From assembly GCA_016936255.1 (NCBI GenBank), contig JAFGYE010000098.1, positions 1 through 64,000 of the forward strand: DNA of 64,000 bases, read 5' to 3'. Made by a program: the position numbers and the translations under genes. Each line of letters opens with the position of its first letter. Position 1 is the stretch's first letter. Under the pieces are notes generated by a model that worked only from the letters and a program-made list of their open reading frames with translations, was not told the DNA's origin and searched no databases. Source of the stretch: Marinifilaceae bacterium (GTDB taxonomy: Bacteria > Bacteroidota > Bacteroidia > Bacteroidales > Marinifilaceae). This document shows, piece by piece, positions 15,483-25,900 of this stretch.

Positions 15483-16442
15483 TTATATAGAATTCTCCGA
15501 GCTAAGAATCTCACAATTCAGAAATTCCTTGATTACATTTTCAGTTAATTCACTTTTGAAGGCAAACTCAAACCGGATGTCCATCACATAAGCTTTTAGC
15601 CGCATTTTGTAGCAAAGCTTATCGTGTTTAATATCATTCACAAAAATAACAGCGATTGGCTTGGCCAGATACACATATTTTGAAACCTGGGCTACTTCCA
15701 TAGCTATTTTTCGTACCTGATGTGTATCGATAGTAATTGGCAAATAAATTTCGGCAACTACCTGACAGTTGGTTTCGCCCGAATTCGAATTGGAGATGGA
15801 CTGATTCATCAGTTCGCCGTTGGGCAAAGTAACAATTGAATCATCAGCAGTTTGAACCCGGGTGGATCGCAAGGACATGTCGAGAACCTCTCCGTAGGTA
15901 CTTCCTACTTCAATTTTATCACCAATTTTAAACGGACGGTCGATAATGATCACAAAACCTCCAAATATATTCTTTAAAATATCCTGGGCGGCAAAACCTA
16001 CGGCAACGCCCACCGAAGCACCAAAAGCAATCAAGGATCCCAATGGAGGATTAAATATTCCCTTCACGATAATATAAGAAATGACCATCCAGCAAATAAT
16101 TTTCACTACCGGAACAATTGCCTTGCCTTTCACTCTTCTATCGGGGCTTTTTTCAGACCAAATCTCGATGGTTCGGGTCAAAAAACGGACAATAAAATAT
16201 CCGATAACAATAAAAACCAAGGCCCAAAATATCTTCGAAAAAGAAATGATATTTGAAACATCCGGAGCATCGAATTTATTACCAATTGATTTAATAACAT
16301 TATCGGTTGATGAAACAACTGAATCACCCTTTACAAGCTCAGTATTTACGATAGAATCAGCAATCTGTTTTTGCGGCAGTAAAGTTTGAGTGCCTATAAA
16401 AAAGCTTCCGATAAGAAGAAATATGCTTATTATTTTTTTCAT
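15483..16442 (-). CDS. MscS-family mechanosensitive channel with signal peptide
   Basis: A 319-residue MscS-like protein that differs from its neighbour by an N-terminal signal-like segment (MKKIISIFLLIGSFFIGTQ) and a short periplasmic stretch before three membrane helices (IFWALVFIVIGYFIVRFL; IICWMVISYIIVKGIF; the pore helix LIAFGASVGVAVGFAAQDIL). The beta domain contains DRPFKIGDKIEVGSTYGEV, LRSTRVQTADDSIVTLPNG and ELMNQSISNSN. The leader carries copy B of the structured element shared with the CusB-type gene. Expected role is turgor-gated solute release. Confidence 0.88.
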   Translation of the reverse strand: MKKIISIFLLIGSFFIGTQTLLPQKQIADSIVNTELVKGDSVVSSTDNVIKSIGNKFDAPDVSNIISFSKIFWALVFIVIGYFIVRFLTRTIEIWSEKSPDRRVKGKAIVPVVKIICWMVISYIIVKGIFNPPLGSLIAFGASVGVAVGFAAQDILKNIFGGFVIIIDRPFKIGDKIEVGSTYGEVLDMSLRSTRVQTADDSIVTLPNGELMNQSISNSNSGETNCQVVAEIYLPITIDTHQVRKIAMEVAQVSKYVYLAKPIAVIFVNDIKHDKLCYKMRLKAYVMDIRFEFAFKSELTENVIKEFLNCEILSSENSI

Positions 16443-16470
16443 CTGTTTACGATTTTCATACAGTTATCAG

Positions 16471-16528
16471 ATGGAACTTAGCCTGATTAAATAGTAATCA
16501 TGTGTGTGTTAATAATTATTTAATCAGG
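16471..16528 (-). promoter_or_regulatory. Structured leader element, copy B (before mscS)
   Basis: Plus-strand ATGGAACTTA (16471-16480) is followed by a perfect 12-bp inverted repeat, CCTGATTAAATA (16482-16493) and TATTTAATCAGG (16517-16528). On the transcript the hairpin comes first, then AGTTCCAT, then 28 bases to the start codon. Spacing and order match copy A at 5839-5901 (also 28 bases before its start) although the downstream genes are unrelated. See that entry for the compensatory pair change. Confidence 0.5.
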
Positions 16529-16574
16529 AATGGTTTCATTTTATCCTGCAATTATTTTCTATTCCTAAATGCTT

Positions 16575-19481
16575 TTAGTGTATGTAGTTCAAAACAGCCA
16601 GATGATCTGCGATCTGTCTGTAAACTAATGGATTTATATGATACACCTCATTTCTTTTAATTAAAATTCCATCGTCGGTAAAGACCATTAAATGAGCGAA
16701 ACTCTCCTCCTTTTGCCAGGCAAAAATAGCTGCATGTTCCTCGAGCAAAAGTCCTCCATGAAGAACCAATGCATGCAAAGTGGCAATTTGAGATGTGCTT
16801 AGTGTGTTAAAAAAAGAATACTCCAGATGCTTGTACTGCAAATGAAAATTATTATCCTCTACACTTACAATCGACCTCATCCAAAAAATAAGTGCCAAGG
16901 AAAGATTATTCTGTGCAAACTTGTACAGGCGATTAAAGTAATCAAGCTCCAAATAGGTCTGTTTATCGGCTTCCGACAGTCTCTTAAAAGAACGCTTGGG
17001 GTGAAATTCTTCCGGTGGTAAAAACGTAAGCTTAAACCCGCTAAACCTATGCCGTTTAATAATAATCTCGGTTAATTGCTCCTTATTCAAACTATCCAGA
17101 CTGACAACATATCCAAAATAATCACTCATTTTTAAGGTGTAATCAAGATACTTGTATGTATAAAGCAAACAAGTGCTTAACCAAAAAATCTGAGCATTGG
17201 TTTGTGATATCAACCTAAAAAAATCCGATAGATTTTTAAAGCCATGAAGTTTACGCAGAAATAATTGATGCACATTCTCTATTACAACTATTCTTCGTCC
17301 TTTCAAATTCTGAATTTCCTCAATTAATCCGTCAATCGAGTTAAATTCCAAATCCGTGAAAACAGTCTGTAAAAACTGAATGAAATCTTCTTCACTGCTA
17401 ATTTTACGGTTCAGTTCGAATCTGTAAAATGCGTACTGATGTCCAAATTTCTCCTTAAAAACACTTACCATTGAAGTTATTCCACTGCCCGCCTCTCCTA
17501 CCAAACAAGTGGGAGCAAACTTCCCATTTGTCCAGTTACTATAAGCAATTTCCAGCTGATAAATAACCTTGGGCCTCTCAATTCGAAATTTAGCATTTGC
17601 TATGGGTGCAATTTTAAATAAACGCTGATACATCAAAGGCAATCGGGCAATGGAAATTTCCGTCTCGGATAAGTAATTGGATAACTCACTGCCAATGGTT
17701 TCCTTTTTTTCAGACAAACCCAAAACTTCGCGGTATGCCGTGTATTTTGATCTGACTTGCTTACTTAAAGCCAGAATTTGTTCCTGAGATTTGCCCAAAT
17801 TTTCTTTTAAAAAGAACAGGCTATTCGTCAGAACATTTTTAGCATCCCTGATTCTTTTTTTCCGAATCATCTCCGTCTGTTTCTGATCCAGATTATCCAG
17901 AGTGGTTGCAGTCGTTAGTTCGGATTTGAAATTGGAATTAATCCTGCGAATTTGATCCAACACATCCCTTGACAGCTCTATATTGTACTGCTTATTTTCT
18001 CTTGCTCTCTGCACAGCGCGTTCGATGCCTGCAGCAAACTCTGCAAGCTGATTACTTGTGTTCTCCAGATCTTTGGCATTGTAATATTCCAAGGCATATT
18101 CAACAATACCCGCCAATTCGCTTGTGTTTGATAAAGACTGATGAATGCCCTTGACTAAAGTATTTTTTTGAATTGTTAGAGGACTGGCGATCGATTCATC
18201 GATGCATCCAATTACAATATCATTCACATTGGTTTCCCTCAATTTTATTGAGCCTGAATCTTTATGCCAGCCCTTTTTATTTGGCAGTAAATAGCTTGAC
18301 GGTATTTTCTCAAATTCTTTGGAACATTCCAATTTCAAAAGATCAAAATACGGAGCAAAATCCGTTTCCATCAATTTCTCAATATAAGTTGGAATTCTCC
18401 CGGCCAGCAATTGTTTCGCCAGTAAATTATCTTCAACATCCTTCAAATCGCTTTTGCTCTGAATCTTTTTTAATGCACCTTCCAAAATACTCACAAAAAA
18501 AGAATCGTCGCCAAGCAAAACCTCTTCTAAAGTACTTTTTAATTGAGCTTCGCGCTGATTGAAAATATTTGTGATGAATAAATTTGAAAAACGAATTTCG
18601 TAAACAAGCCGCCAATGTTCAAACAAAGCAAATACTCGACTGTTACAATCCGCAAATAATTTCTCCTGCTTCTTTATGCTGCCATCTGCTTTTTTCGCCA
18701 GCTTCCCCGATTGAATTTTGCCGGGCGAAAACTCAATAGTTCCTGTTTTCGAATGCAATTCGGTATACAACAAATCCAGAGCCTTTTTCAGTTCTTTAAA
18801 TTTCAATTCAATTTCAGTCTTTTTGGCATCAATCTGTTGTGTCAGTTCTGTTAACTGAAGAGCAAAATCATTTTCAATCCATTTACTATTTACGAGTAAA
18901 TTATTTTCTATTTGTTGATCAATTGCCTTAATACTCTGAAAAATATCCTGTCGGAATGAAAGTATATTCTCAACAATCGGATTCACATCATCTAAAAACC
19001 GCACAAAATAAATCAGTTCGGCCAATTGCCTGCGGTGAATTTTGTGTTTCCAGTAATTTTTAGGAATTGGCTCCTTTTTAAATAAGGATCGGAATTGATT
19101 TCTGCCCCCCAGCAATGCCCAATTTACCTTAAGAAAAAACAACTTTCCCAGTTTTCTTGTTTTCAAAAAAATGCCATCCGCAGGCAAAGCATAAAACCGG
19201 TCCTTATCCTGAAATTCTTCAACCAGCTCTTCAAAACCGGAAATGTATTCTTTAATCTCTGCAAACTGATCGAAAAACTCCGAAACATCAAGTTTATTTA
19301 AATCATAAAAATAAGAGTGAACGTATTTCTTAAATTCTTCGCTGTATTTTCGGTAATCGGAATAATTATCAGAAACAGCCTTGTTTTGCTCAATTGAAAC
19401 AAGCGTTTCCTGTAAAGTAGATATCATGCTCTCCATCGGTTGAAGAGAACTTAGTAATTTTGATGAATAGTTAGTGTACAT
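16575..19481 (-). CDS. Large coiled-coil protein with degenerate AAA+/STAND-like ATPase domain
   Basis: A 968-residue cytoplasmic protein I do not recognise. The first ~600 residues are charged and strongly helical (FALQLTELTQQIDAKKTEIE, IRKKRIRDAKNVLTNSLFFL), suggesting long coiled coils. From residue ~640 a P-loop-NTPase-like region appears: VGEAGSGITSM (about 661-671) sits where a Walker A should be, but the essential Lys is Ile (codon ATA). RRIVVIENVHQLF resembles Walker B with Glu-Asn for Asp-Glu, and FWLSTCLLY resembles sensor 1. A winged-helix-like end follows. No signal or membrane segment is seen. It starts beyond the mscS gene on the same strand, 132 bp apart. Confidence 0.6.
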   Translation of the reverse strand: MYTNYSSKLLSSLQPMESMISTLQETLVSIEQNKAVSDNYSDYRKYSEEFKKYVHSYFYDLNKLDVSEFFDQFAEIKEYISGFEELVEEFQDKDRFYALPADGIFLKTRKLGKLFFLKVNWALLGGRNQFRSLFKKEPIPKNYWKHKIHRRQLAELIYFVRFLDDVNPIVENILSFRQDIFQSIKAIDQQIENNLLVNSKWIENDFALQLTELTQQIDAKKTEIELKFKELKKALDLLYTELHSKTGTIEFSPGKIQSGKLAKKADGSIKKQEKLFADCNSRVFALFEHWRLVYEIRFSNLFITNIFNQREAQLKSTLEEVLLGDDSFFVSILEGALKKIQSKSDLKDVEDNLLAKQLLAGRIPTYIEKLMETDFAPYFDLLKLECSKEFEKIPSSYLLPNKKGWHKDSGSIKLRETNVNDIVIGCIDESIASPLTIQKNTLVKGIHQSLSNTSELAGIVEYALEYYNAKDLENTSNQLAEFAAGIERAVQRARENKQYNIELSRDVLDQIRRINSNFKSELTTATTLDNLDQKQTEMIRKKRIRDAKNVLTNSLFFLKENLGKSQEQILALSKQVRSKYTAYREVLGLSEKKETIGSELSNYLSETEISIARLPLMYQRLFKIAPIANAKFRIERPKVIYQLEIAYSNWTNGKFAPTCLVGEAGSGITSMVSVFKEKFGHQYAFYRFELNRKISSEEDFIQFLQTVFTDLEFNSIDGLIEEIQNLKGRRIVVIENVHQLFLRKLHGFKNLSDFFRLISQTNAQIFWLSTCLLYTYKYLDYTLKMSDYFGYVVSLDSLNKEQLTEIIIKRHRFSGFKLTFLPPEEFHPKRSFKRLSEADKQTYLELDYFNRLYKFAQNNLSLALIFWMRSIVSVEDNNFHLQYKHLEYSFFNTLSTSQIATLHALVLHGGLLLEEHAAIFAWQKEESFAHLMVFTDDGILIKRNEVYHINPLVYRQIADHLAVLNYIH

Positions 19482-19620
19482 AGCTTATGTGGTAGGTAAT
19501 TACAATAATTCAAATTACGAAAAATACCCGATATGCCAACACCTGTATGATTCAAGAAATTTACCCAAGAATTTTAAGCACAAACCTGCCCCGGGCGAAA
19601 AGAACTTCTTTTTCCCATCT

Positions 19621-19796
19621 TTTTGTCTGGACGGCTTATTTCCCTGAGAAATACATCAACTTTTTGTCTGGACGACTCATCTGAAACTCATACAAGACTT
19701 TTTTTTGTTTGGACGACCCATCTGAAACTCATACAAGTCAACTTTTTGTCTGGACGACTCATCTGAAACTCATACGAGTCAACTCTTTGTTTGGAC
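19621..19796. repeat. 41-bp tandem repeat, four copies plus a partial fifth
   Basis: The word TTTTGTCTGGAC (or TTTGTTTGGAC) starts at 19621, 19662, 19703, 19744 and about 19785, a strict 41-bp period. Copies 2-4 also share GACTCATCTGAAACTCATAC with one or two changes, while copy 1 is more diverged in that half. The array lies in the 487-bp spacer between the degenerate-ATPase gene start (19481) and the secreted-nuclease stop (19969). Its right end is 140-320 bp upstream of the ATPase start. No reading frame is preserved. The rest of the spacer is AT-rich with nothing assigned except the terminator at 19940. Confidence 0.85.
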
Positions 19797-19939
19797 AAAA
19801 AAAGCCTGACCGTTCTCTTTTATTCTGATCATTTTTTGAACCCACTTTTTCGGTTTTGTTCATCTTTTACAATTATAAAAATCCATTTAAATTTTTACAA
19901 AAAAATCATAAAATTTAAAAGACAAGAAGGAATAAAAAA

Positions 19940-19957
19940 GGGTGGCATCAGCCACCC
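19940..19957 (-). terminator. Terminator of the secreted-nuclease gene
   Basis: GGGTGGC (19940-19946) and GCCACCC (19951-19957) form a perfect GC-rich stem with a four-base loop. Six A residues on the plus strand (19934-19939) give the minus-strand T-run. It ends 12 bases after the stop at 19969. Confidence 0.85.
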
Positions 19958-19968
19958 TCCTTAGATTA

Positions 19969-22900
19969 TCAGCGAACGACCATGAGTCGTTTTGTTACAA
20001 TAAATTCATCTGTTTGAATGGATATAAAATAATTTCCGGAAACCAGATCCTGAATATTAATTCTGTATTTTTCATGAGGCTGTATGGTTTTCACTACCTG
20101 CCCACGACTATTCAAGATTAAGATTTTAATCACATCGGCATCGGGTAAATCGATACTCACAAAATCGCGTGATGGATTCGGATAAATCTTAACGATTTTC
20201 TCAAAAATCTCTTTCAATCCTGTTGGTTGACTTACAGTAAAAAACTGAAATTCTTCGGCGGACTCAATATTAGCGTTTCCATCCTGATGAGCCCGAACTT
20301 TAAATTCGCCTGGTAAAGTTGGTGTAAGTATAGATCCATTAAGTTCACCATTACCTTGCAACAGCTCGAAAGCAACCGTTAATCCTTCCGAAGAAACGGC
20401 ACTCAATTGAATTGGCTCTCCAACAACTACAAGGCCTTCAATAGGCTCGAAGGTTATCGTCTGACTTGCTTTTTCAACAGTAAACGTTCTGCTTACTGAT
20501 TCTGCAGCTTCGTAGTTCTCATTACCTGCCTGCACCGCTTTTACAACAACTGCTCCGGCTCCGGTAAGTATCAGTTCTTTTCCGGATAGGGTTGCCGGGC
20601 CTGATACCAGTTCGAAATTGACTTCCAATCCCGATGAAGCACTTGCTACCAATTCGAAAGCAGGATCACCAAAGGTTTTATCTGCAAGAGCAACAAAAGT
20701 AATGGTTTGATTTTCTTTACTTCCAGCAACTGTAAACGTTCTGCTTACCGATTCTGCCACTTCGTAGTTCTCATTACCTGCCTGCACTGCTTTTACAACA
20801 ACTGTTCCAGCTCCCATAAGTGTCAGTTCTTTTCCAGATAAGGTTGCCGGACCTGAAATCAGTTCAAAACTGACTTCCAATCCCGATGATGCACTTGCTA
20901 CCAATTCGAAAGCTGGATCACCGTAGGTTTTGTCTGTCAATTCCGCGAAAGCGATATCCTGAGAAGCCTTATTTACGGTAAACGTTCTGCTTACCGATTC
21001 TGCTGCCTCGTAGTTCTCATTACCTGCCTGCACCGCTTTTACAACAACTGTTCCGGCTCCGGTAAGTGTCAGTTCTTTTCCGGATAAGGTTGCCGGCCCT
21101 GATACCAGTTCGAAGCTTACTTCCAATCCTGATGATGCACTTGCCTGCAATTCAAAAGCAGCATCACCGTAGGTTTTGTCTGTCAATTCCGCGAAAGCGA
21201 TATCCTGAGAAGCCTTATTTACGATAAACGTTCTGCTTACTGCTTCTGCCGCTTCGTAGTTCTCATCACCTGCCTGCACTACTTTTACAACAACTGTTCC
21301 AGCTCCCGTAAGTGTCAGTTCTTTTCCGGATAAGGTTGCCGGGCCTGAAACCAATTCGAAATTGACTTCCAGTCCTGATGATGCACTTGCTACTAATTCG
21401 AAAGCAGCATCACCGTAAGTTTTGTCAGCCAAATCAGCGAATGTAATATTTTGCGATTTTTTACTGATTTTGTCTGAACGTAATTTTAATCGCAGCAATA
21501 TAGGATGATGGTCGGAAATGCTAACATTCTCCTCACTTGTATTGTTGGTCAAAACCTGATATTCATCGTACAATTCATTCGAAATCGTAATGTGGTCGAT
21601 ATTGGTACTTGAAGTTATTACATGATCGAAATAATCTTTGGTTTCGAACCATGATGCATAAGGAGATGCAGCCCCGCTGGTCATACTTCCTTCTAAATAA
21701 TCGTTGTAATCACCCAGAATCACCAAATTGTCGTTGGAATAGTTCGCATTCAACTCATTCATTAAAAATTTAGCATCAGCCAATTTTCGGGAGTGACTAT
21801 CCTGACAACACTTGGCGTGAATGTTCACCAACTTGATATTCTCTTTCTGTCCGTCGATGAAAACCTCTGCTTCGAATAGATATGGCAAACGTCCCGAAGC
21901 CCAAAAACTGGAAGCATCGCCTGTGTACCCATCAATGGAAGCGGTAGATGTATCGGGGTATAAATCAGAAAACATCGAGAAATCGCCTAAATTACTTACA
22001 GTTGTTTGGTTGTAGATGTAACAAATGCGCTGAGCCGGATAGTCTGTACTTGGAGCTGAATCGTCGTGAGAATATCTTGCACCCATACTGGCCGCATACA
22101 AATCTTCTCCCGCCAAAACATTCAACTTATCGACCAAAGGCTGCAGAAAATCACCATTTACATTATCGGAGACCAATTCCTGAATGGCATAAATATCGGC
22201 ATCCAATTCAATAATTTTCTCTGAAACAGCAGTCAACTGCTCATCGAACGAAGATGCATGTTTCGACATTGCAGGAGAGCCAAACCACTCTACATTCCAC
22301 GATACAATATCAAGGGTTTTATCTCTACCCAAAGTTGAAGCGTCAGCAATTTCGGTTGATGCCAAAGAGCTTACAGGAACCTCAAGCGATTCGGCAGCTT
22401 TTGCTTTGTGAGTAATCGTTCCTGAAGAGCCGTTAATCACAGCTGTTTTGGGTGCAAAGCGAACCGTAATAAGTACTGGTGAAACTTCTGATTTATCAAC
22501 ACTCACCTTTGATTCATAAGTAATCCCATCTAAAGAAATTTCATAATTATCGCTGACCTGAATGCTGATATCTCCCTCTATTTTATCAAAATTTAATTCA
22601 TACAACATCGGCTCACTAACAGCTCCAACTTCAGTAAACGGAAATTCCAGATCAGCAATAAGATTGCTTCCCAAACTTCCAGTTAATGGAATTTTATTCC
22701 CTTCAACCACCACATCGTCTACCTGATAGGTTGTAGTAACAGAACTGCCGTTGCCGGTATATTTAAAAGCGATATGGGCAGTTCCTTCGTATGCAGACAA
22801 ATCGATATCGCCCGATTCAACAAAGTCGGCTCCGTAAGCCGCATTATTTCTTTCATCAATTGTTGCCGCCAATTTCTGCCATGTGGCTGCACTTACATCG

Positions 22901-25900
22901 CCACCATCATAATCGGTAGAAATAAACACCTCTAATGCAAGTCCTTTAAAATAACCATTCTTGGTTTTAAAATTCAGTTTCTCATTGTTGTAAGCATCCA
23001 AATCCAATTCAGGAGAAATTAACCACGAAGTCACTTCACCGGTAGCTTTGTAGGCCGACATTTGCATGTATTTATTACTTGAAAATTCTGTTATTGCCCA
23101 ATTTCTGTCTCCAATTTCCGATTTTAAGATCCAATTGCTGTGCGTATCCGTTTCAAAATCCTCTTGTAAAAATGCAAGAGGAACCAATGCAGGATCTCCC
23201 TCTACAGCCGATACAGCTATCGATTTAGAATTTGTGCCGCTTGTAATTTGAAGATCTCCTGACACTTTTGCTGAAACAGCCGATTCAGGAACAAATTTCA
23301 CAGATATAGTGGTCTCTGCAATAATTCCATCTGCCACGGTCAAAGCCAAAGAAGAAGAAAAGTTGTTGCCGTCTTTGGATATCAAAAAGTGCTGTGGTGA
23401 TGTTATGCTTGCATTTTCGCTTAATGAATTTGCCGAAACTGTGAAGGTCTGAACGACCGACTCTTCACCAAATTTAACCATACCGAAATCGGCCAATGTT
23501 CCTGTAATTTTAATTTTAGCTGGCTCTGTACCAATTCCACCATTCCAAGTTTGCACCTTAGCTTCACCAAAAATGTACTGCACCAATTCAGGATGATCAA
23601 CAAACGGATTTCTATTGTGCTGATACCCATAAATCACATTGTTTCTTCTTACTTCATACGGATCAACAGGATCTTCCTCGTGCCATTTCAATAAATCGGA
23701 CAGCTTTCCGTGACGGGCTGCCGATTCAGTTTCCTTGCACTGATCATCAACGGTCATATCCCAACGGGTTGCCATGTAGAAAATCATACGGGCAACATCA
23801 CCTCTTGCCGATTTAGGAGGAGTATATCCCGGAGCCTCATCGGCAAAATCACGACTGCCACGCACACTGTTCTCCTGAGCATCGGTAGCTCTTAAATGGT
23901 GACCATCTGTACCTGGCCCATCTGAAGTTCCAAAATCGCCATGCGACTTAGCCCAGGTGTGTTCTCTGTTCCATCCTGTACTACCCGATACATGTGCTGT
24001 TTTTGCAATTCCCTGTTCAACATACATCTGCCAAACTTGCGAAGCATCTTTCGGATTCTGATCTCCATCTTCACACATGTTCCAAACGGTGCTGTACGAT
24101 TGAGCTTCTGCTCCGGTCTCAATTATGGTATGAATATGCTCACGCAATGCAGTTCCGTTAAATCCAACAGCACTGCTGTAATAATCGGCCGGAATTTTCA
24201 CACTTCCCATATGATGACTTGGACTTACTGTCTGTACATATTCTTTTGGTGTTAGGTTCACTACAATACTTCCATCTCCATTGGTTTCCGGAGCCAAATA
24301 AACGTAGTTAGCCAAAATGCTTCCGGTGTTTCCATCATTATCAGCAATACTAATTGAAGCACTAACATTTGTTCCCAACTGAATTCCTGCAGAAGGATTC
24401 GAAATGGAAACTGTCATGCTCTCGGTGCCCTCAACATGGGCATCATCAACAATGGTAAGACTTGCACTTGCCGTGCTTTCGCCTGCTGCAAATGTGAATT
24501 GTGCTGCTGACAGCGTATAATCTCCTGTAGTAATTCCAGTTCCTGAAATTGTTACATCAAGAGTCTGGCTTTCGCTTACGGCCTTACTTGCGGCAGCCGT
24601 TAACGTAATTACTGTTTGGTCGGCTTCGCTGGCTGATACTGCAGATAAAGCCAAATTAACTGTTACAGCGGTACCGGCACCGCCATTTGATTTTCCGGGA
24701 GTTGGAATCCCTGCAACAAAAGCTGTGGTGTTTCTCGCTCCGCCTTCTCCATCGCTTGCCCGGTATATCGAATGATTCGCCATATCGCCCGAAGCATTCT
24801 CATTTATCTGTTCGCCTGCTGTTATACCTGCCAACAATCCAGCATCATCGGCATCGTCGGTATCATAAACTACAAAATCGACTACATTCTCTGTTGTTAC
24901 AACTGTATTGTTTGGAAAATTTGCTGCCGGTGCTTTATACAAAGCAACTGCATCGGCACCGTTCTGAAGGGAAAAACCTGACGGAGACAAATTAACATTT
25001 TCGACCTCAGTACTTCCAATGACAAAAAAACCTTGTGCATTTGTAGTTTGCCCGGCCAGATCGTAAGTTGCATAAGACAAATCATTGCTTCCATTGTATA
25101 AAACCAAAATGTATCCATCCAAAGAAGTATTTCCAACTCCTCCATCGTACAGTTCAACAAATTCCTTTGTATCTGTGCTAACCTGATCGCAATCCAGTTC
25201 ATTAATCAATAAATTTGAAACTACAGGAATTTCCAGATTTACTGTCACCTCGTATGTCTGGTTTGAACCATCTTCGGCAGTTACCGTGTAAGTCACTGTA
25301 TTTGTAAAATCCTGAGATGCACCACTTGCCGGCAAAACAGATGCCTTATCGGAGATTTTAATTACCGGGCTAAGGGCTGTTACATTCGTTGATTCCGGTA
25401 AGGTAACACCAATTGTGTGTGCCCCTTCGTTAAGGATTCCGGCTTTGCCATCAATTAAAAATGATGTTATGGCCTTTGCTGAACTCTGAACTGGAGCACT
25501 TCCATAGGCAGTCCATTCTATATCATCTATTAAAGTACGTTCGGTTGTTTTAAACTTAAAGGTAAAGTCGCCGTCTACATTTATTTCTTTTGTATAAACT
25601 GCAACATCACTGCTTTCTGCGCTAATGCTTTCTATTAAGATATCATTAATGTAAATAGAAATTTGAGAGTTACTTGAAAAAGCTTTTTTGTACTTAAAAC
25701 TTAAATTTCCTATTCCTTTGGCAATGGATGATGAAGTTAAAATTCCACCTTTCGGAAATCCGTTCTTTCCATTTGATCCAATTAAAGGGGTGATGCCGGT
25801 AATGCCTGCACCTTTTGCTCCTACATCCAAACTCCATTTAATCCCATTAACCCCAATCCAATCAGGAATGGTATTAGAGTAAGCAGTTGATGAATATGGA

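Noticed and set aside
14494-16442. Two mscS genes as a recent inverted duplication
   Set aside because: The proteins share only family motifs, differ in length and N-terminus, and the DNA shows no extended identity.
19621-19796. 41-bp repeats as a CRISPR array
   Set aside because: The copies are contiguous with no variable spacers between constant repeats, and no cas genes are near.
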